The notes below the pieces were generated by a model. It was given only the letters and a program-made list of their open reading frames with translations. It did no database searches and was not told where the DNA came from. DNA of 64,000 nucleotides, taken from Bacillota bacterium (GTDB lineage: Bacteria; Bacillota; Sulfobacillia; JACIYH01). The translations under genes and the position numbers were made by a program. The stretch lies in the NCBI GenBank assembly GCA_040757085.1, contig JBFLXJ010000006.1:1-64000 (forward strand), in the 5' to 3' direction. Shown here piece by piece: positions 23,403-32,691 of the stretch; within the stretch, counting starts at the first letter, position 1; each line of letters starts with the position of its first letter.

Positions 23403-24343
23403 ACGGGGGCAATACCGTGGTGGCGGTCCCGACCGGCGCGGGCGCGGGGAGGGTGCGGCGGGCAAGCCGGGCGGTGGCCATGGTGGAAGCTACCAAGCTC
23501 CGCTCGGTAGTGCTCCTCACCTTCGTGGGATTGGCAGCGGGAATCTACGTGCTGTTCACCGTGGTACCCCCGGGTGAGCGCTCACGGGCATCGTCGCGTC
23601 TGTTGCTGAGCACGCTGGCGGTGCTCGCAGGGAGCATGGGGACAAATGCCATCACCGGTTACATCGATCGCCGCATGGACGCCACCATGGCACGCACGCG
23701 GCACCGTCCCATCCCTTCGGGGCGCCTGGCACCCGGAGAGAGCTTGGGGCTGGGCGTGGGACTGGTCGCAGCAGCTACTATGCTGACCGTCCTGACCGGG
23801 CATCTCTGGAGCACCATCTGGCTGTTATTCGGGGTGGCCGACGTGGCCCTGGTTTACAACGGCTGGTCCAAGCCCAGGACCGCGTGGAACGTCATCCTGG
23901 GGTCCCCGGGGGGAGGGGCGCCGGTCATGGTGGTGACGGCTGGCGTAACCGGCCAGGCGGCTAGCCCGGCAGCACTGTTGCTGGCGGCCCTGGTGGTGGC
24001 GTGGACGCCCATCCACGTGTGGAGCCTGGCCATCCGGTACGTCGATGATTACCGGCGGGCAGGGGTGCCCATGCTGCCCGTGGCCATAGGGGTGGAAAAG
24101 GCCTCCCGCTGTGTGGGTTGGACCGCCGTGGGCCTGTGTGCGCTGGCATCGGCCCTGCCCGCCGTGGTCCGACTGGGTGCGGTCGGCACCCTGCTGCTGG
24201 CAGCCATGCAGCTTCCGGTGCTCGCCATGAGTGTAGCGGTTATGCTGCGGCCCACCCCGGAACGGGCGTGGCTGCTCTTCAAGCTGAGTAGTCCGTACCT
24301 GGCTGGCCTCTTCCTGCTCGTGGCCATCCGCCCTGTAATTTGA
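23399..24343 (+). CDS. ctaB: Protoheme IX farnesyltransferase (heme O synthase)
   Basis: An approximately 315-residue UbiA-fold membrane prenyltransferase. The first Asp-rich motif reads NAITGYIDRRMDATMARTRH followed by RP, which is the CtaB form, and the second is IRYVDDYRRAGVPMLPV, also CtaB-like rather than UbiA or MenA. It would convert protoheme to heme O for a terminal oxidase. Its start lies within the last bases of the oxidase-like gene (ATG at 23399), so the two are co-translated. No ctaA (heme A synthase) is seen. Finding heme O synthesis beside ferredoxin-based anaerobic genes suggests micro-oxic respiration or oxygen/NO detoxification. Confidence 0.88.
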   Translation: MNGGNTVVAVPTGAGAGRVRRASRAVAMVEATKLRSVVLLTFVGLAAGIYVLFTVVPPGERSRASSRLLLSTLAVLAGSMGTNAITGYIDRRMDATMARTRHRPIPSGRLAPGESLGLGVGLVAAATMLTVLTGHLWSTIWLLFGVADVALVYNGWSKPRTAWNVILGSPGGGAPVMVVTAGVTGQAASPAALLLAALVVAWTPIHVWSLAIRYVDDYRRAGVPMLPVAIGVEKASRCVGWTAVGLCALASALPAVVRLGAVGTLLLAAMQLPVLAMSVAVMLRPTPERAWLLFKLSSPYLAGLFLLVAIRPVI

Positions 24344-24399
24344 TTACGCCGGCGGACCAGCTGACCACGCCCGCTGCCACGGGGATCTGCTCATTGGTG

Positions 24400-24423
24400 C
24401 GGGCCAGGCGTGCACCTGGCCCG
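24400..24423 (+). terminator. Terminator-like hairpin after ctaB
   Basis: Arms CGGGCCAGG and CCTGGCCCG form a perfect 9-bp stem with a 6-base loop, 57 bases after the ctaB stop. There is no U-tract. Confidence 0.45.
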
Positions 24424-24444
24424 GGCGTGAAGGAATGAGCAGGC

Positions 24445-25767
24445 GTGGTGCATAACACCTGTTTTGCGGCCTTGGCCGCAACGAGACCGCCTGCGGGGCA
24501 GGCGAGGGTGGGGGGATGCAAGCTGGACCGTGGTGAGGCGGCCCTGAGCGGAGAGGGGAGGGCCAAGGAGATCCTGCGACAGGAGGTTGACAGGCTGGCA
24601 CCGGCCCTGGAGGATCTTTCCCGGTTCATCCATTCTCATCCCGAAGAGGGCCTTCGGGAGGTCCGGGCCAAAGAGCGCCTGGTGGAATTGTTGGCTCGAG
24701 AGGGCTTCGCGGTGGGCCCGGGGCCGGAGGAGCTGCCCACCTCCTTTGTTGCCCGGTACTGTGTGCCACCGGGTAACCCGCAGGTGGCGTTCCTGGCGGA
24801 ATACGACGCCCTGCCCGGGTTGGGCCACGCGTGCGGGCACAATCTGATTGCCGCGGTAGCCGTGGGTGCGGCCACTGCGGTCCGGCGGGTGATGGAGCGG
24901 TTCGGAACCGCGGGAACAGTGCTGGTGTTTGGTACCCCGGCTGAGGAAGGAGCAGTTGACGATGCCGGGGGGAAGGTGTATTTCGTCGAAAGCGGGTTTT
25001 TCCGGGGGGTCGATGCTGCCCTGATGGCTCACCCCTCCTCGCGCAACGCACTGGGTGAATCATCGACGGGTCGGGTGGCGCTGGAGATTACTTTCCACGG
25101 GAAGGCCGCGCACGCTGCCGGTTCGCCCCACGAAGGGATCAATGCCCTCGATGCTGCCATCCTGACCTTCAATGCCTGGAATGCCCTGCGCCAGCACCTG
25201 AAGGAGGAGGCCCGCATCCACGGCATCATCGCCGAAGGGGGAAGGGCGCCCAACATCATTCCCGACCGGGCCCGCATCCGCATGTACGTGCGCGCCCGCG
25301 ATCCCGCCTACCTGGAAGAGGTGGAGCGGCGGGTCAGGGAGTGTGCGCAGGGCGCGGCCCAGGCCACTGGTGCCCGGGTGGAGTTCCGCTACACGGCACG
25401 TACGTACCAGAGTGTGCTGCCCAACCGGACACTGGCCCGGCTGTACGCGGAGAACCTGGCCGCCCTGGGGATTTCGCTGGAACCGCCGGAACCGAGAGGC
25501 GGGGGTGGCTCCACGGATGCGGGGAACGTGAGCCGGGTGGTGCCTCTCATCCATCCTTACTTCGCCATCTGCGCGCCGGGGATCCCCGGACACAGTCCCG
25601 AGTTTGCCGCAGCCGCTGCCAGCAAAGAGGCCCACCGGGCCATGCTCAACACGGCCAAGGCACTGGCCATGACCGCCTGGGATCTCTTCTCCAGGCCCGG
25701 GTTGCTCCGAGACGCCTGGGCGGAACTGGGAGGTAAGAACGGGAAGGCAGTCCATTGGAGCACCTGA
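24445..25767 (+). CDS. M20 family amidohydrolase (AbgB/ACY1L2-like)
   Basis: A 440-residue zinc peptidase/amidohydrolase. The clearest signature is FLAEYDALPGLGHACGHNL, with metal ligands in the Asp and His residues, then GTPAEEGAVDD with the catalytic Glu pair, a dimerisation domain with GKAAHAAGSPHEG, and the late GHSPEFAAAAAS. The subgroup resembles p-aminobenzoyl-glutamate hydrolase subunit B and amidohydrolases of acylated amino acids. The N terminus is uncertain: the GTG at 24445 has no strong site and about the first 35 residues look non-conserved. No AbgA partner is adjacent. A role in peptide or acyl-amino-acid breakdown fits the neighbouring deacylases. Confidence 0.85.
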   Translation: MVHNTCFAALAATRPPAGQARVGGCKLDRGEAALSGEGRAKEILRQEVDRLAPALEDLSRFIHSHPEEGLREVRAKERLVELLAREGFAVGPGPEELPTSFVARYCVPPGNPQVAFLAEYDALPGLGHACGHNLIAAVAVGAATAVRRVMERFGTAGTVLVFGTPAEEGAVDDAGGKVYFVESGFFRGVDAALMAHPSSRNALGESSTGRVALEITFHGKAAHAAGSPHEGINALDAAILTFNAWNALRQHLKEEARIHGIIAEGGRAPNIIPDRARIRMYVRARDPAYLEEVERRVRECAQGAAQATGARVEFRYTARTYQSVLPNRTLARLYAENLAALGISLEPPEPRGGGGSTDAGNVSRVVPLIHPYFAICAPGIPGHSPEFAAAAASKEAHRAMLNTAKALAMTAWDLFSRPGLLRDAWAELGGKNGKAVHWST

Positions 25768-25835
25768 CCGTCAGAGGCCGGAACCCCGGGCGGAGCAGAC
25801 CGCCCGGCGCGGGTGGTTCAGGAGGGGCTCCGTGA

Positions 25836-25841
25836 TATAAT
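25836..25841 (+). promoter_or_regulatory. Extended -10 element just before moxR
   Basis: TATAAT preceded by TGA (TGN-type extended -10) ends only nine bases before the moxR ATG at 25851. The predicted start near 25848 leaves almost no leader, and an in-frame stop (25833-25835) rules out an earlier start codon. Confidence 0.6.
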
Positions 25842-25850
25842 GGACCTGCC

Positions 25851-26795
25851 ATGGATTTGCAGGAGTGGGCCCGCCGCGTAGAGGACAATGTGGCGAAGGT
25901 CATGGTGGGCAAGCGGGAGGCCATCCGCCGGATCATCATCGCCCTGTTATGCCGGGGGCACGTCCTGATCGAGGACGTACCGGGGCTGGGCAAGACCACC
26001 CTGGTGCGGGCACTGGCACGATCCCTGGGGTGCGAATTCCGGCGCATCCAGTTCACCCCTGACCTCCTGCCCGCGGACATCACAGGGACCACCGTGTTCG
26101 ACCAGGCCCGGCGGGAGTTTGTGTTCCGCCCCGGGCCGTTGATGGGGCAGATCATCCTGGCCGACGAGATCAACCGGGCTTCGCCCAAGACCCAGTCCAG
26201 CCTGCTGGAGGCGATGGAGGAGCGCCAGGTGACGGTGGACGGGGTGAGCCACCGCCTTCCGGAGCCGTTCATGGTGCTGGCCACCCAAAATCCCATCGAA
26301 TACGAGGGTACTTTCCCGTTGCCGGAAGCCCAGCTTGACAGGTTCATTCTGCGCATCCGCCTGGGATATCCCAGTCAGTCCGAGGAGGTGGCCATCCTCG
26401 AGCGGCTGGCCGGGTGCCATCCCCTGGACGAACTGGAACCCGTCACCTCCGCGGCTGAGGTCCTGACCGCAGCGGGCCAACTGGCCGCCGTCTACGTGGA
26501 TGATTCCATCAAGGATTACATAGCCCGGCTGGCCCGGCGCAGCCGGGAGCTGCCCGAGGTCTACCTGGGGGTGAGCCCGCGGGCTTCCCTGGCCCTGTTC
26601 CGTACTGCCCGGGCCCTGGCGGCCATATCGGGGCGGGGTTACGTTCTGCCCGATGATGTGAAGGAAATGGCGCCCTCGGTGCTGGCCCACCGTCTCATCT
26701 TGCGTCCGGAAGCACGACTTGACGGTACCGTACCGGAAGATGTGGTGAGCCGGTTACTGACGCAGGTTCCCGTCCCCCTACCCCACAGGGGGTGA
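25851..26795 (+). CDS. MoxR family AAA+ ATPase
   Basis: A 314-residue AAA+ protein. Walker A is at residues 41-50 ([10 protein letters not shown]), Walker B is [20 protein letters not shown], and sensor 1 is [20 protein letters not shown]. MoxR proteins act as chaperones for VWA- or DUF58-containing partners and the partner is encoded next. The ATG has no ribosome-binding site in range (AGGAGG is about 22 bases away) and a TATAAT lies 10-15 bases upstream, so the mRNA is probably leaderless. It begins a three-gene operon with DUF58 and transglutaminase genes, a conserved trio in many bacteria. Confidence 0.92.
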   Translation: MDLQEWARRVEDNVAKVMVGKREAIRRIIIALLCRGHVLIEDVPGLGKTTLVRALARSLGCEFRRIQFTPDLLPADITGTTVFDQARREFVFRPGPLMGQIILADEINRASPKTQSSLLEAMEERQVTVDGVSHRLPEPFMVLATQNPIEYEGTFPLPEAQLDRFILRIRLGYPSQSEEVAILERLAGCHPLDELEPVTSAAEVLTAAGQLAAVYVDDSIKDYIARLARRSRELPEVYLGVSPRASLALFRTARALAAISGRGYVLPDDVKEMAPSVLAHRLILRPEARLDGTVPEDVVSRLLTQVPVPLPHRG

Positions 26796-26811
26796 TCGCA
26801 CGCCGGTACTG

Positions 26812-28017
26812 GTGGACCGGAGGGCCATTTATTTGTTGGCGTTGGGTATCGGCCTGGCCGTTTTCGTGGGTGGACGGCCATTTGCCGTGCTGGCCAACGC
26901 CTTCGTGCTGCTCCTCGGGGTGATGTGGCTCTGGGTGCGGTTGTCGCTGGGTAACCTGAGCGTCTACCTGGAGCCGGAGCGGCCGGTACTCACCACCTGC
27001 GACCGGACCGTCCTGCGGTTGCGCCTCAATAACGAAGGATTCCTCCCCATTCCCCGGGTTGAAATACGGGGCGTGCCCGGTTGCCGTCCTCGCCTGGAGG
27101 ACCGCTTGCAGGGGCGCGTGCCCGCACTGGGGACCTCCAGCGCGGCTTTGGGGCCCCTGATCCTGCCGCGGGGGACGTACCGCCTGGGGCCGCTCCACGT
27201 CAGCGTGCGCGACCCGCTGGGGCTGTGGCAGGCAGAGACCACGGCAACGGGAGATCGCGTCACCGTGTACCCGCGCGTGTTGCCCGTGGAGGCGCCCCCC
27301 GTGGCGCCGGGGAGGTCATTCGGGCGCATTCGCACCAGGCGTCCCAGTCAGGAGGACTTCGCCAACCTGGTGGAGGTGCGGGCCTTTCGGCCGGGTGACA
27401 ATCCGCGCCTGATCGACTGGAAGGCCACCGCCCGCAGGGGGTCCTGGCAGGTGCGGGTGCTGGAAGAGGGTGCGGTACCGGAAGTGTGGATCTTCCTGGA
27501 TCCCGCCGGGGAGCCGGCGGTGGAACTGGCGGCATCCCTGGCCAGGTGGTTGCTATTGCACGGTTCCGTGGTGGGTATGGTGGGCCAGGGAGATCCTCCC
27601 GTGGAGGTGGGGCCGGGCAGGGGAGAGGGCAAGTGGCGCGAGGTCATGCAGGCCCTGCTGCGGGTGCAGGGGACCGGGATGCCCCTGGGTGAGGTGTTGG
27701 GGGCGCGGTTGGCCTCTCTCCCCAGGGGGTGCACCGTGATGGCCCTCACCCCCGAACTCGACGGCGTCCTGTTCGACCGTCTGTTGCGTGCTCGCCATCA
27801 GGGCATGGGCGCCTGCCTGGTGCTGGTGTTACCCCGGGATCCTGTATGGCGGCAGGCGGCCTACCTGCAGGAACACGGCGTCGGCGTGCTGGTGGCCCGG
27901 GTGGTGGGGGATCCCCCCCGCTGGCGGCTTTCCCCTTCGGGTGTGGCGGAGGCGGGCGGGCATCCCGCCGGCGGGGAGGCTCGGTCGGCTGCCGCTGGCG
28001 GGGAGGTGGGCCCGTGA
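26812..28017 (+). CDS. DUF58 domain protein
   Basis: A 401-residue protein with two closely spaced N-terminal membrane helices (residues about 5-45), then an extracytoplasmic beta-rich portion and the DUF58 signature FRPGDNPRLIDWKATARRG, which forms the metal-site-like part of a degenerate VWA fold. It is the usual partner of MoxR. It starts with a GTG (26812) only 16 bp after the moxR stop and without a clear ribosome-binding site, so translation may be coupled. The C-terminal 40 residues are Gly/Ala-rich with repeated PAGG-type sequence. The function of the trio is unclear in general; envelope assembly or stress tolerance are suggested in other organisms. Confidence 0.88.
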   Translation: MDRRAIYLLALGIGLAVFVGGRPFAVLANAFVLLLGVMWLWVRLSLGNLSVYLEPERPVLTTCDRTVLRLRLNNEGFLPIPRVEIRGVPGCRPRLEDRLQGRVPALGTSSAALGPLILPRGTYRLGPLHVSVRDPLGLWQAETTATGDRVTVYPRVLPVEAPPVAPGRSFGRIRTRRPSQEDFANLVEVRAFRPGDNPRLIDWKATARRGSWQVRVLEEGAVPEVWIFLDPAGEPAVELAASLARWLLLHGSVVGMVGQGDPPVEVGPGRGEGKWREVMQALLRVQGTGMPLGEVLGARLASLPRGCTVMALTPELDGVLFDRLLRARHQGMGACLVLVLPRDPVWRQAAYLQEHGVGVLVARVVGDPPRWRLSPSGVAEAGGHPAGGEARSAAAGGEVGP

Positions 28018-30242
28018 ACCTCCTGTTGCTGGTCGGGCTGGGGTATGCTGCCCTGGTGGCACTGACGCGGTGCCTGCTGCTGGCCATGGGTCACGGGCAT
28101 TCCTGGCCCGTCCTGCTGGGAGTGGCCCTGGGGCAGTGTCTGCTGGCAGCCGGGCTGGCCTTCCGAACGCGGCATACCGCGGTCTTCTTGGGTATCCTGG
28201 CGGCAATGGTGGCCACCCTGGGTGTCCATGCAGGTGTACGGCGGGTAGTGGCCGGGGCGGGCTCCTGGGTTCGAAGTGCAGTGGCCGCCCTTACGGAGTG
28301 GATGCAGGGCATACCTCCCGTCCTCACCCCGGATCTGGTGTGGGCGGGGGCGATACTGCCTCCCTTGCTGGTGGCGGTGGTCGTGCTGGCGTTCTGCGCG
28401 CGTCGTCGTGACCCCTTCTGGCCTCTGGCCACCGGGGCGCTGATCCCGGTGCTGGGATGGTTCTCCTTTTTCGACCGCGGCCTCGATTACCTCTGCGTAT
28501 ACATCGTGCTGGCGATGGGCTGGCTGGCTGCCTGGCGCAACCTCACGCCCGCGCGTAGCGGGCCGGGGTTGAGTGAGCGTCTGACGGGCGTGCGGGCAGC
28601 GGCCTGGGCAGTGCTGGTGACCTCGCTTGTTCTGGTAGCGGCCCGGGGATTACCTTCTTACCCGGTGGTGTCCCCGGGTCGGCTGGCGGAGAGGTTGCTG
28701 GAAGCTGTCCCCGGCCTGGGCAGGCTGCGAGGGACGTCTGCCGCTGGGCCGGTAGGATTTAACCCCAACGCGCGCCATCTCGGGGGTGCGGTCTCGTCCG
28801 GGACGGGAGTGGCCCTGCATGTACTAATCTCGCGGGCGCAAGTACAACCTGGGTCGGCGCGGGTTCCACTACCGCGGCGCCTATATCTGCGGGGTACGGT
28901 GGAAAGCCTGTACGCAGGGAAGGGCTGGCGGGACAGTGCGGAGAGGTTCGCTATGCCCCGGGACTCCAATTCGACCGACTGGATGAGGCGTTTGGGAGAG
29001 GTGCCGTCTGCGTTCTGGCTCGATGTGGAACTGGAGGTCCGGCGGCACCTTCCTTATCTTTACCTCTTTGCGCCCTGGATCCCCGTGCAGGTCGGCTCGG
29101 AAACGTTCGCCACTGCGGACATGGAACTGACCTCTTCTCGGCCGAAGGGGAGCTACACCGTACGCGCCCGGGTGCCGCTGCATAGTGCTGCCGAGCTGAA
29201 TCGCCCCGGGCAGGAAGACAGTCCCCGATGGGGTATGTACCTGCAACTCCCTCCCTCTGTCCCCAGCGAAGTCGCAGAGCTGGCACGGCGGGTTACGGCG
29301 GGTGCGGATACTGCTTTTGAGAAGGCAAAGGCCATCGAGTACTATCTCCGTGTCACCTACCCTTATGACACCGAAGTGCCCCGTCCGGCCCGGGGAGAGG
29401 ATTTTGTGGCCGACTTTCTGTTTGATCTCAAGCGTGGTTATTGCGTCCATCACTCTACCGCTATGGCGGTGATGCTGCGCACCCTGGGGGTTCCCACCCG
29501 GTGGGTGCAGGGGTTCGTCATCGATCTGGACACGGGCAGGTGGATAGAAGTGCCCAGTTCTTCCGCCCACGCCTGGGTGGAAGTTTACATCCCCGATTGC
29601 GGGTGGGTGACGTTCGATCCCACTCCCCGCTATCCGGTCCCCGAGCGCGAATACGTCCCCGCCCCGGTCATAACCGTCCCCGAAAGAGACACGCCCGACC
29701 GTCCCTGGTCCCGCCCGGGTGCATTCCCCGGGCGGTGGGGGCTTGAGGAAGAACCGGGGCAGCCGCCCGTTACCTCGCCTGCCTCCGGAGGATCGGGGGT
29801 GCCCTGGCTGAAGGCGGTTGCGGCCGTGGTGCTTCTGGGTGCAGCCGCTCCGGGCGGGCGTCTCGCTTACCGCCTGGCCTGGCTGTGGCGTCAGCACCGG
29901 CCCCTGGCGGGCGAATCACCGCGCGCGTTCGTACTGCGCCAGTACCGGCTGATGGAGTACTATCTGGCCCTGGCTGGGGTGGTCAGGCAGTCCTGGCAGA
30001 CTCCCCGGGAATTCCTGCGGGAATTTGCCCCTCGTCTGGAGGGGGAGGTGCGCGCTGCCCTGAGCCACCTCACGGCTGCCGTGGAGGAGGCCGCCTACGG
30101 CCCGCGGCCGCAACCCGCTGCCGCAGACCACGCCGACCTGGTATGGGAGGTGCGGGTGGTGGGGGCCTGGGTGCGCCGGAAGTTGGGTCCGTGGCAGTGG
30201 TTGCGCTGGTTGACATTTGTCTCCTCTCATCCGCGGTCATGA
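28014..30242 (+). CDS. TgpA-like membrane transglutaminase with C-terminal DUF4129
   Basis: A 742-residue protein. The N-terminal 230 residues contain about seven membrane helices. An extracytoplasmic region precedes a transglutaminase-like domain with the triad Cys477 (KRGYCVHHSTAMAVMLR), His519 (SAHAWVEVY) and Asp535 (VTFDPTP). A further membrane helix lies near residues 600-620, and a DUF4129-like cytoplasmic tail ends the protein (SPRAFVLRQYRLMEYYL). The GTG start at 28014 overlaps the DUF58 stop and has GGGAGGTGGG upstream. An essential homologue, TgpA, is known in Pseudomonas aeruginosa. The triad looks intact, so cysteine-protease or transamidase activity on the outer face of the membrane is likely. 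It overlaps the convergent dacF-like gene by 6 bp. Confidence 0.9.
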   Translation: MNLLLLVGLGYAALVALTRCLLLAMGHGHSWPVLLGVALGQCLLAAGLAFRTRHTAVFLGILAAMVATLGVHAGVRRVVAGAGSWVRSAVAALTEWMQGIPPVLTPDLVWAGAILPPLLVAVVVLAFCARRRDPFWPLATGALIPVLGWFSFFDRGLDYLCVYIVLAMGWLAAWRNLTPARSGPGLSERLTGVRAAAWAVLVTSLVLVAARGLPSYPVVSPGRLAERLLEAVPGLGRLRGTSAAGPVGFNPNARHLGGAVSSGTGVALHVLISRAQVQPGSARVPLPRRLYLRGTVESLYAGKGWRDSAERFAMPRDSNSTDWMRRLGEVPSAFWLDVELEVRRHLPYLYLFAPWIPVQVGSETFATADMELTSSRPKGSYTVRARVPLHSAAELNRPGQEDSPRWGMYLQLPPSVPSEVAELARRVTAGADTAFEKAKAIEYYLRVTYPYDTEVPRPARGEDFVADFLFDLKRGYCVHHSTAMAVMLRTLGVPTRWVQGFVIDLDTGRWIEVPSSSAHAWVEVYIPDCGWVTFDPTPRYPVPEREYVPAPVITVPERDTPDRPWSRPGAFPGRWGLEEEPGQPPVTSPASGGSGVPWLKAVAAVVLLGAAAPGGRLAYRLAWLWRQHRPLAGESPRAFVLRQYRLMEYYLALAGVVRQSWQTPREFLREFAPRLEGEVRAALSHLTAAVEEAAYGPRPQPAAADHADLVWEVRVVGAWVRRKLGPWQWLRWLTFVSSHPRS

Positions 30243-31601
30243 CCGTCGTCTGCCCATGGTTCTCGCCCACGGTTTCCGGGGCTTGGGAGCTATTCCTCGG
30301 CCGGGGCGCGGGCGAAACCGGGGTGGCGGTGCCCATCCCCCGCGGGTCCGTGATACCGGCCATTTCTGCAACCGGCGCTGCCGCCTGGTCCTGACCACCA
30401 CATATATAGTTGCCAGGAACGGCAATGCCCACAGCCACGTTCTCAAGCGCGAAGGCGGCGACACGGCCTCGGCTGCGACCACGGGAATGATCACCGGGGG
30501 GATATCCGGGCAGCGTACCTCCGCTTGGCCGACCCGCTGACCGGCGGCCAGGGGCGCCCGCAGCCCGGGCTCCCAGCTGGTCGCGACCTGTGGTTTCGGA
30601 GCAGCGCTTTCCCACCGGGCAAGGGGTACAACCACGTCCCGGCCTGCCGCTCCCACCAGCGTCCTGCCCGAGGGCAGGGTCAGCGTCCCCAGGGTTTCCC
30701 CTGCTCGCACGATGGTGACGGGACGGTAGTTAGCGAACGCGTAATCGAAGAGGGTGCGGACGTCGTCCCAGAATCCCCTCCCCGCTTTGAGGAGGACCAC
30801 CACCACTTCCATACCGTCCTTCCGGGCGGAGGCCGCCACGCAGTGACCGGCCGCCTGGGTGTAGCCGGTCTTCACCCCCGTGGCCACGTACCCGGAATCG
30901 CCCCCGTTTTGCCACAACAGTCGGTTCTCGGTGTACAGCTTCCTGGTCGTTTCCCTGGCCGGCCACGGCATCTCCCACTGCCTGGTCCCCACCACTTCTC
31001 GGAAAGCAGGGTTCTTCATGGCGTGCGCGCTTATCAGGGCCAGGTCGCGGGCAGTGGTGTAGTGGCCGGGTGCGTCCAGCCCGTGCGGATTGGCGAAGCA
31101 CGTGCGGGTGGCTCCCAGGGCGTGGGCCCGTTCGTTCATGAGCCGGGCAAACTCCTTTTCTGACCCGGCCAGGTGCTCCGCGATGGCGATGGCGGCGTCG
31201 TTTGCCGATCGCAGCATAAGGGCGTACAGCAGGTCGCGCAGGGTCTGCCTCTCTCCCTCGTCGAGGTACACCCGGCTCCCCTCGACCCGGCTGGCGTGGC
31301 GGCTGATCGTTACCACGTCTTGCAGGTTCCCCTGCTCCATGGCCACAAGGGCGGTCATGATCTTGGTGGTGCTGGCCGGGCGGAGCGGGAGGTCCGGGTT
31401 GCGCGTGTAAAGAATGCGAAATGACGCGGCGTCCATGACACATACGGCTTCTGCGTCCACGGCCGGCCAGCCCTGGGCCCGCACCACCGGGGTGGTGGCC
31501 GCGGCAACAGTCACGATGCCGGCCACCATAACTGCACAGGCCAGCAAACTGCCGATGCCCGCTCCCCGCCCGGTTTCCTTCAGCCTGACGACCGCCTGCA
31601 C
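30237..31601 (-). CDS. D-alanyl-D-alanine carboxypeptidase (DacF-like PBP)
   Basis: About 454 residues. A signal peptide (core GSLLACAVMVAGIVTVAAA, end VVRAQG) precedes an S11 peptidase domain with all three motifs: SxxK (ASTTKIM), SxN (RSANDA) and KTG (GVKTGYT). It trims the terminal D-Ala of peptidoglycan side chains outside the membrane. After the PBP5-type C-terminal beta domain it carries a true membrane helix (LWALPFLATIYVVV) and a basic tail rather than the usual amphipathic anchor, as in sporulation-type DacF/DacB proteins. The start is uncertain: GTG at 31601 is nearest to the signal peptide; another GTG at 31673 has AGGA upstream. Confidence 0.9.
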   Translation of the reverse strand: MQAVVRLKETGRGAGIGSLLACAVMVAGIVTVAAATTPVVRAQGWPAVDAEAVCVMDAASFRILYTRNPDLPLRPASTTKIMTALVAMEQGNLQDVVTISRHASRVEGSRVYLDEGERQTLRDLLYALMLRSANDAAIAIAEHLAGSEKEFARLMNERAHALGATRTCFANPHGLDAPGHYTTARDLALISAHAMKNPAFREVVGTRQWEMPWPARETTRKLYTENRLLWQNGGDSGYVATGVKTGYTQAAGHCVAASARKDGMEVVVVLLKAGRGFWDDVRTLFDYAFANYRPVTIVRAGETLGTLTLPSGRTLVGAAGRDVVVPLARWESAAPKPQVATSWEPGLRAPLAAGQRVGQAEVRCPDIPPVIIPVVAAEAVSPPSRLRTWLWALPFLATIYVVVRTRRQRRLQKWPVSRTRGGWAPPPRFRPRPGRGIAPKPRKPWARTMGRRRS

Positions 31602-31852
31602 GCCCAGAGGTTCGCAACGCTCTGGTCGCTTCGGGTTCGCTCTTCCTGCCAACACGCCCCTGTACAGCTTCACCCGGATCCTGGTCGGTCTGCCTCGGTA
31701 GTGAATAGTCGCCCGTGATACTGCCGCATCGGTGCCATGATACTGCGGGAGTACCTCGCCGGCAAGATGGGCATTCGGGGCAGGTTGAGAGGAGCCCCGG
31801 CCTATCCCGGCGAAATGATGTCTCAGTTCTGGGAGGCGGGAGGGAACCACCG

Positions 31853-32638
31853 GTGAGCCCGGTCACAGCCACTAAGAGTCGAGTCCAGTCAGTGAGCAAA
31901 GCCCTCAGAGTGCTGGAAGTGCTGGCGGACTGTCCTCGTGGCGAGATGGGCATCTCGGAGGTAGCGCGGGTGCTGGGGTGGCACCGAACCACCGCATATC
32001 GTTTCATGCAGACGCTGGTGGAGGAAGGTTACGTGCAGTACCTGCCGGCCGGGGAACGTTACCGCCTTACCTTCAAACTGGTGGGACTGGCCAACCGCAT
32101 GGTGAACCGGCTCGACATCCGGCAGGTGGCGCGCCCCCACCTGGTGCTTTTGGTGCAAAGGTGGCAGATCAACGCCCATCTGGCAGTGCTAGAGGACGGA
32201 GAAGTTGTGTTCATCGACCGCCTGGAATGCAGCAAGCCGTTGCGCACCCACTTCCACATCGGCCGCAGGGCACCGGCCCACGCCACCGCGGTGGGCAAGG
32301 TCCTGCTGGCCGATCTGGAGGGGGAGGCATTGCTGGAGATCATCCGCAAGCGGGGATTGCGGCGGTTTACCCCGCTCACCGTGTGCGAAGAGGAAGCGTT
32401 GTTACGGGAACTGGACGAGGTGCGGGTGCTGGGTTACGCGGTGGACCGCGGCGAGCACAACCATGACGTAGCCTGCGTAGCCGCCCCTGTCCGGGACATG
32501 ACGGGGCGCGCGGTGGCCGGTATCAGCCTTTCCGGCTCGGTTTCCGAGATCCTCGGGCAGGACATAGCGGCCATGGGGCAGTCGGTGCGGGAGGCCGCCA
32601 AGCAGATATCTGCCGACCTGGGCTGGCAAGGATCCTGA
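31853..32638 (+). CDS. IclR family transcriptional regulator
   Basis: A 261-residue regulator. A winged helix occupies residues 10-70 (SVSKALRVLEVLADC, MGISEVARVLGWHRTTAYR) and an IclR effector domain follows, with APAHATAVGKVLLADL and the late AAPVRDMTGRAVAGISLSG, where small organic acids bind. The start is a GTG at 31853 after GGGAGGGA. It stands alone upstream of, and in the same direction as, the oxoacid oxidation cluster starting at 32912, and is probably its regulator, with a hydroxy- or oxoacid as effector. The repeats in the 270-bp spacer are candidate sites. Confidence 0.9.
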   Translation: MSPVTATKSRVQSVSKALRVLEVLADCPRGEMGISEVARVLGWHRTTAYRFMQTLVEEGYVQYLPAGERYRLTFKLVGLANRMVNRLDIRQVARPHLVLLVQRWQINAHLAVLEDGEVVFIDRLECSKPLRTHFHIGRRAPAHATAVGKVLLADLEGEALLEIIRKRGLRRFTPLTVCEEEALLRELDEVRVLGYAVDRGEHNHDVACVAAPVRDMTGRAVAGISLSGSVSEILGQDIAAMGQSVREAAKQISADLGWQGS

Positions 32639-32691
32639 CGGTACCAGCGTAACTGCCGGGCCCCCTTGCTTGCCGGTGGGGCCAGAGGGGA

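Noticed and set aside
24435-24445. ATG at 24435 as start of the M20 amidohydrolase
   Set aside because: It is out of frame with the peptidase domain.
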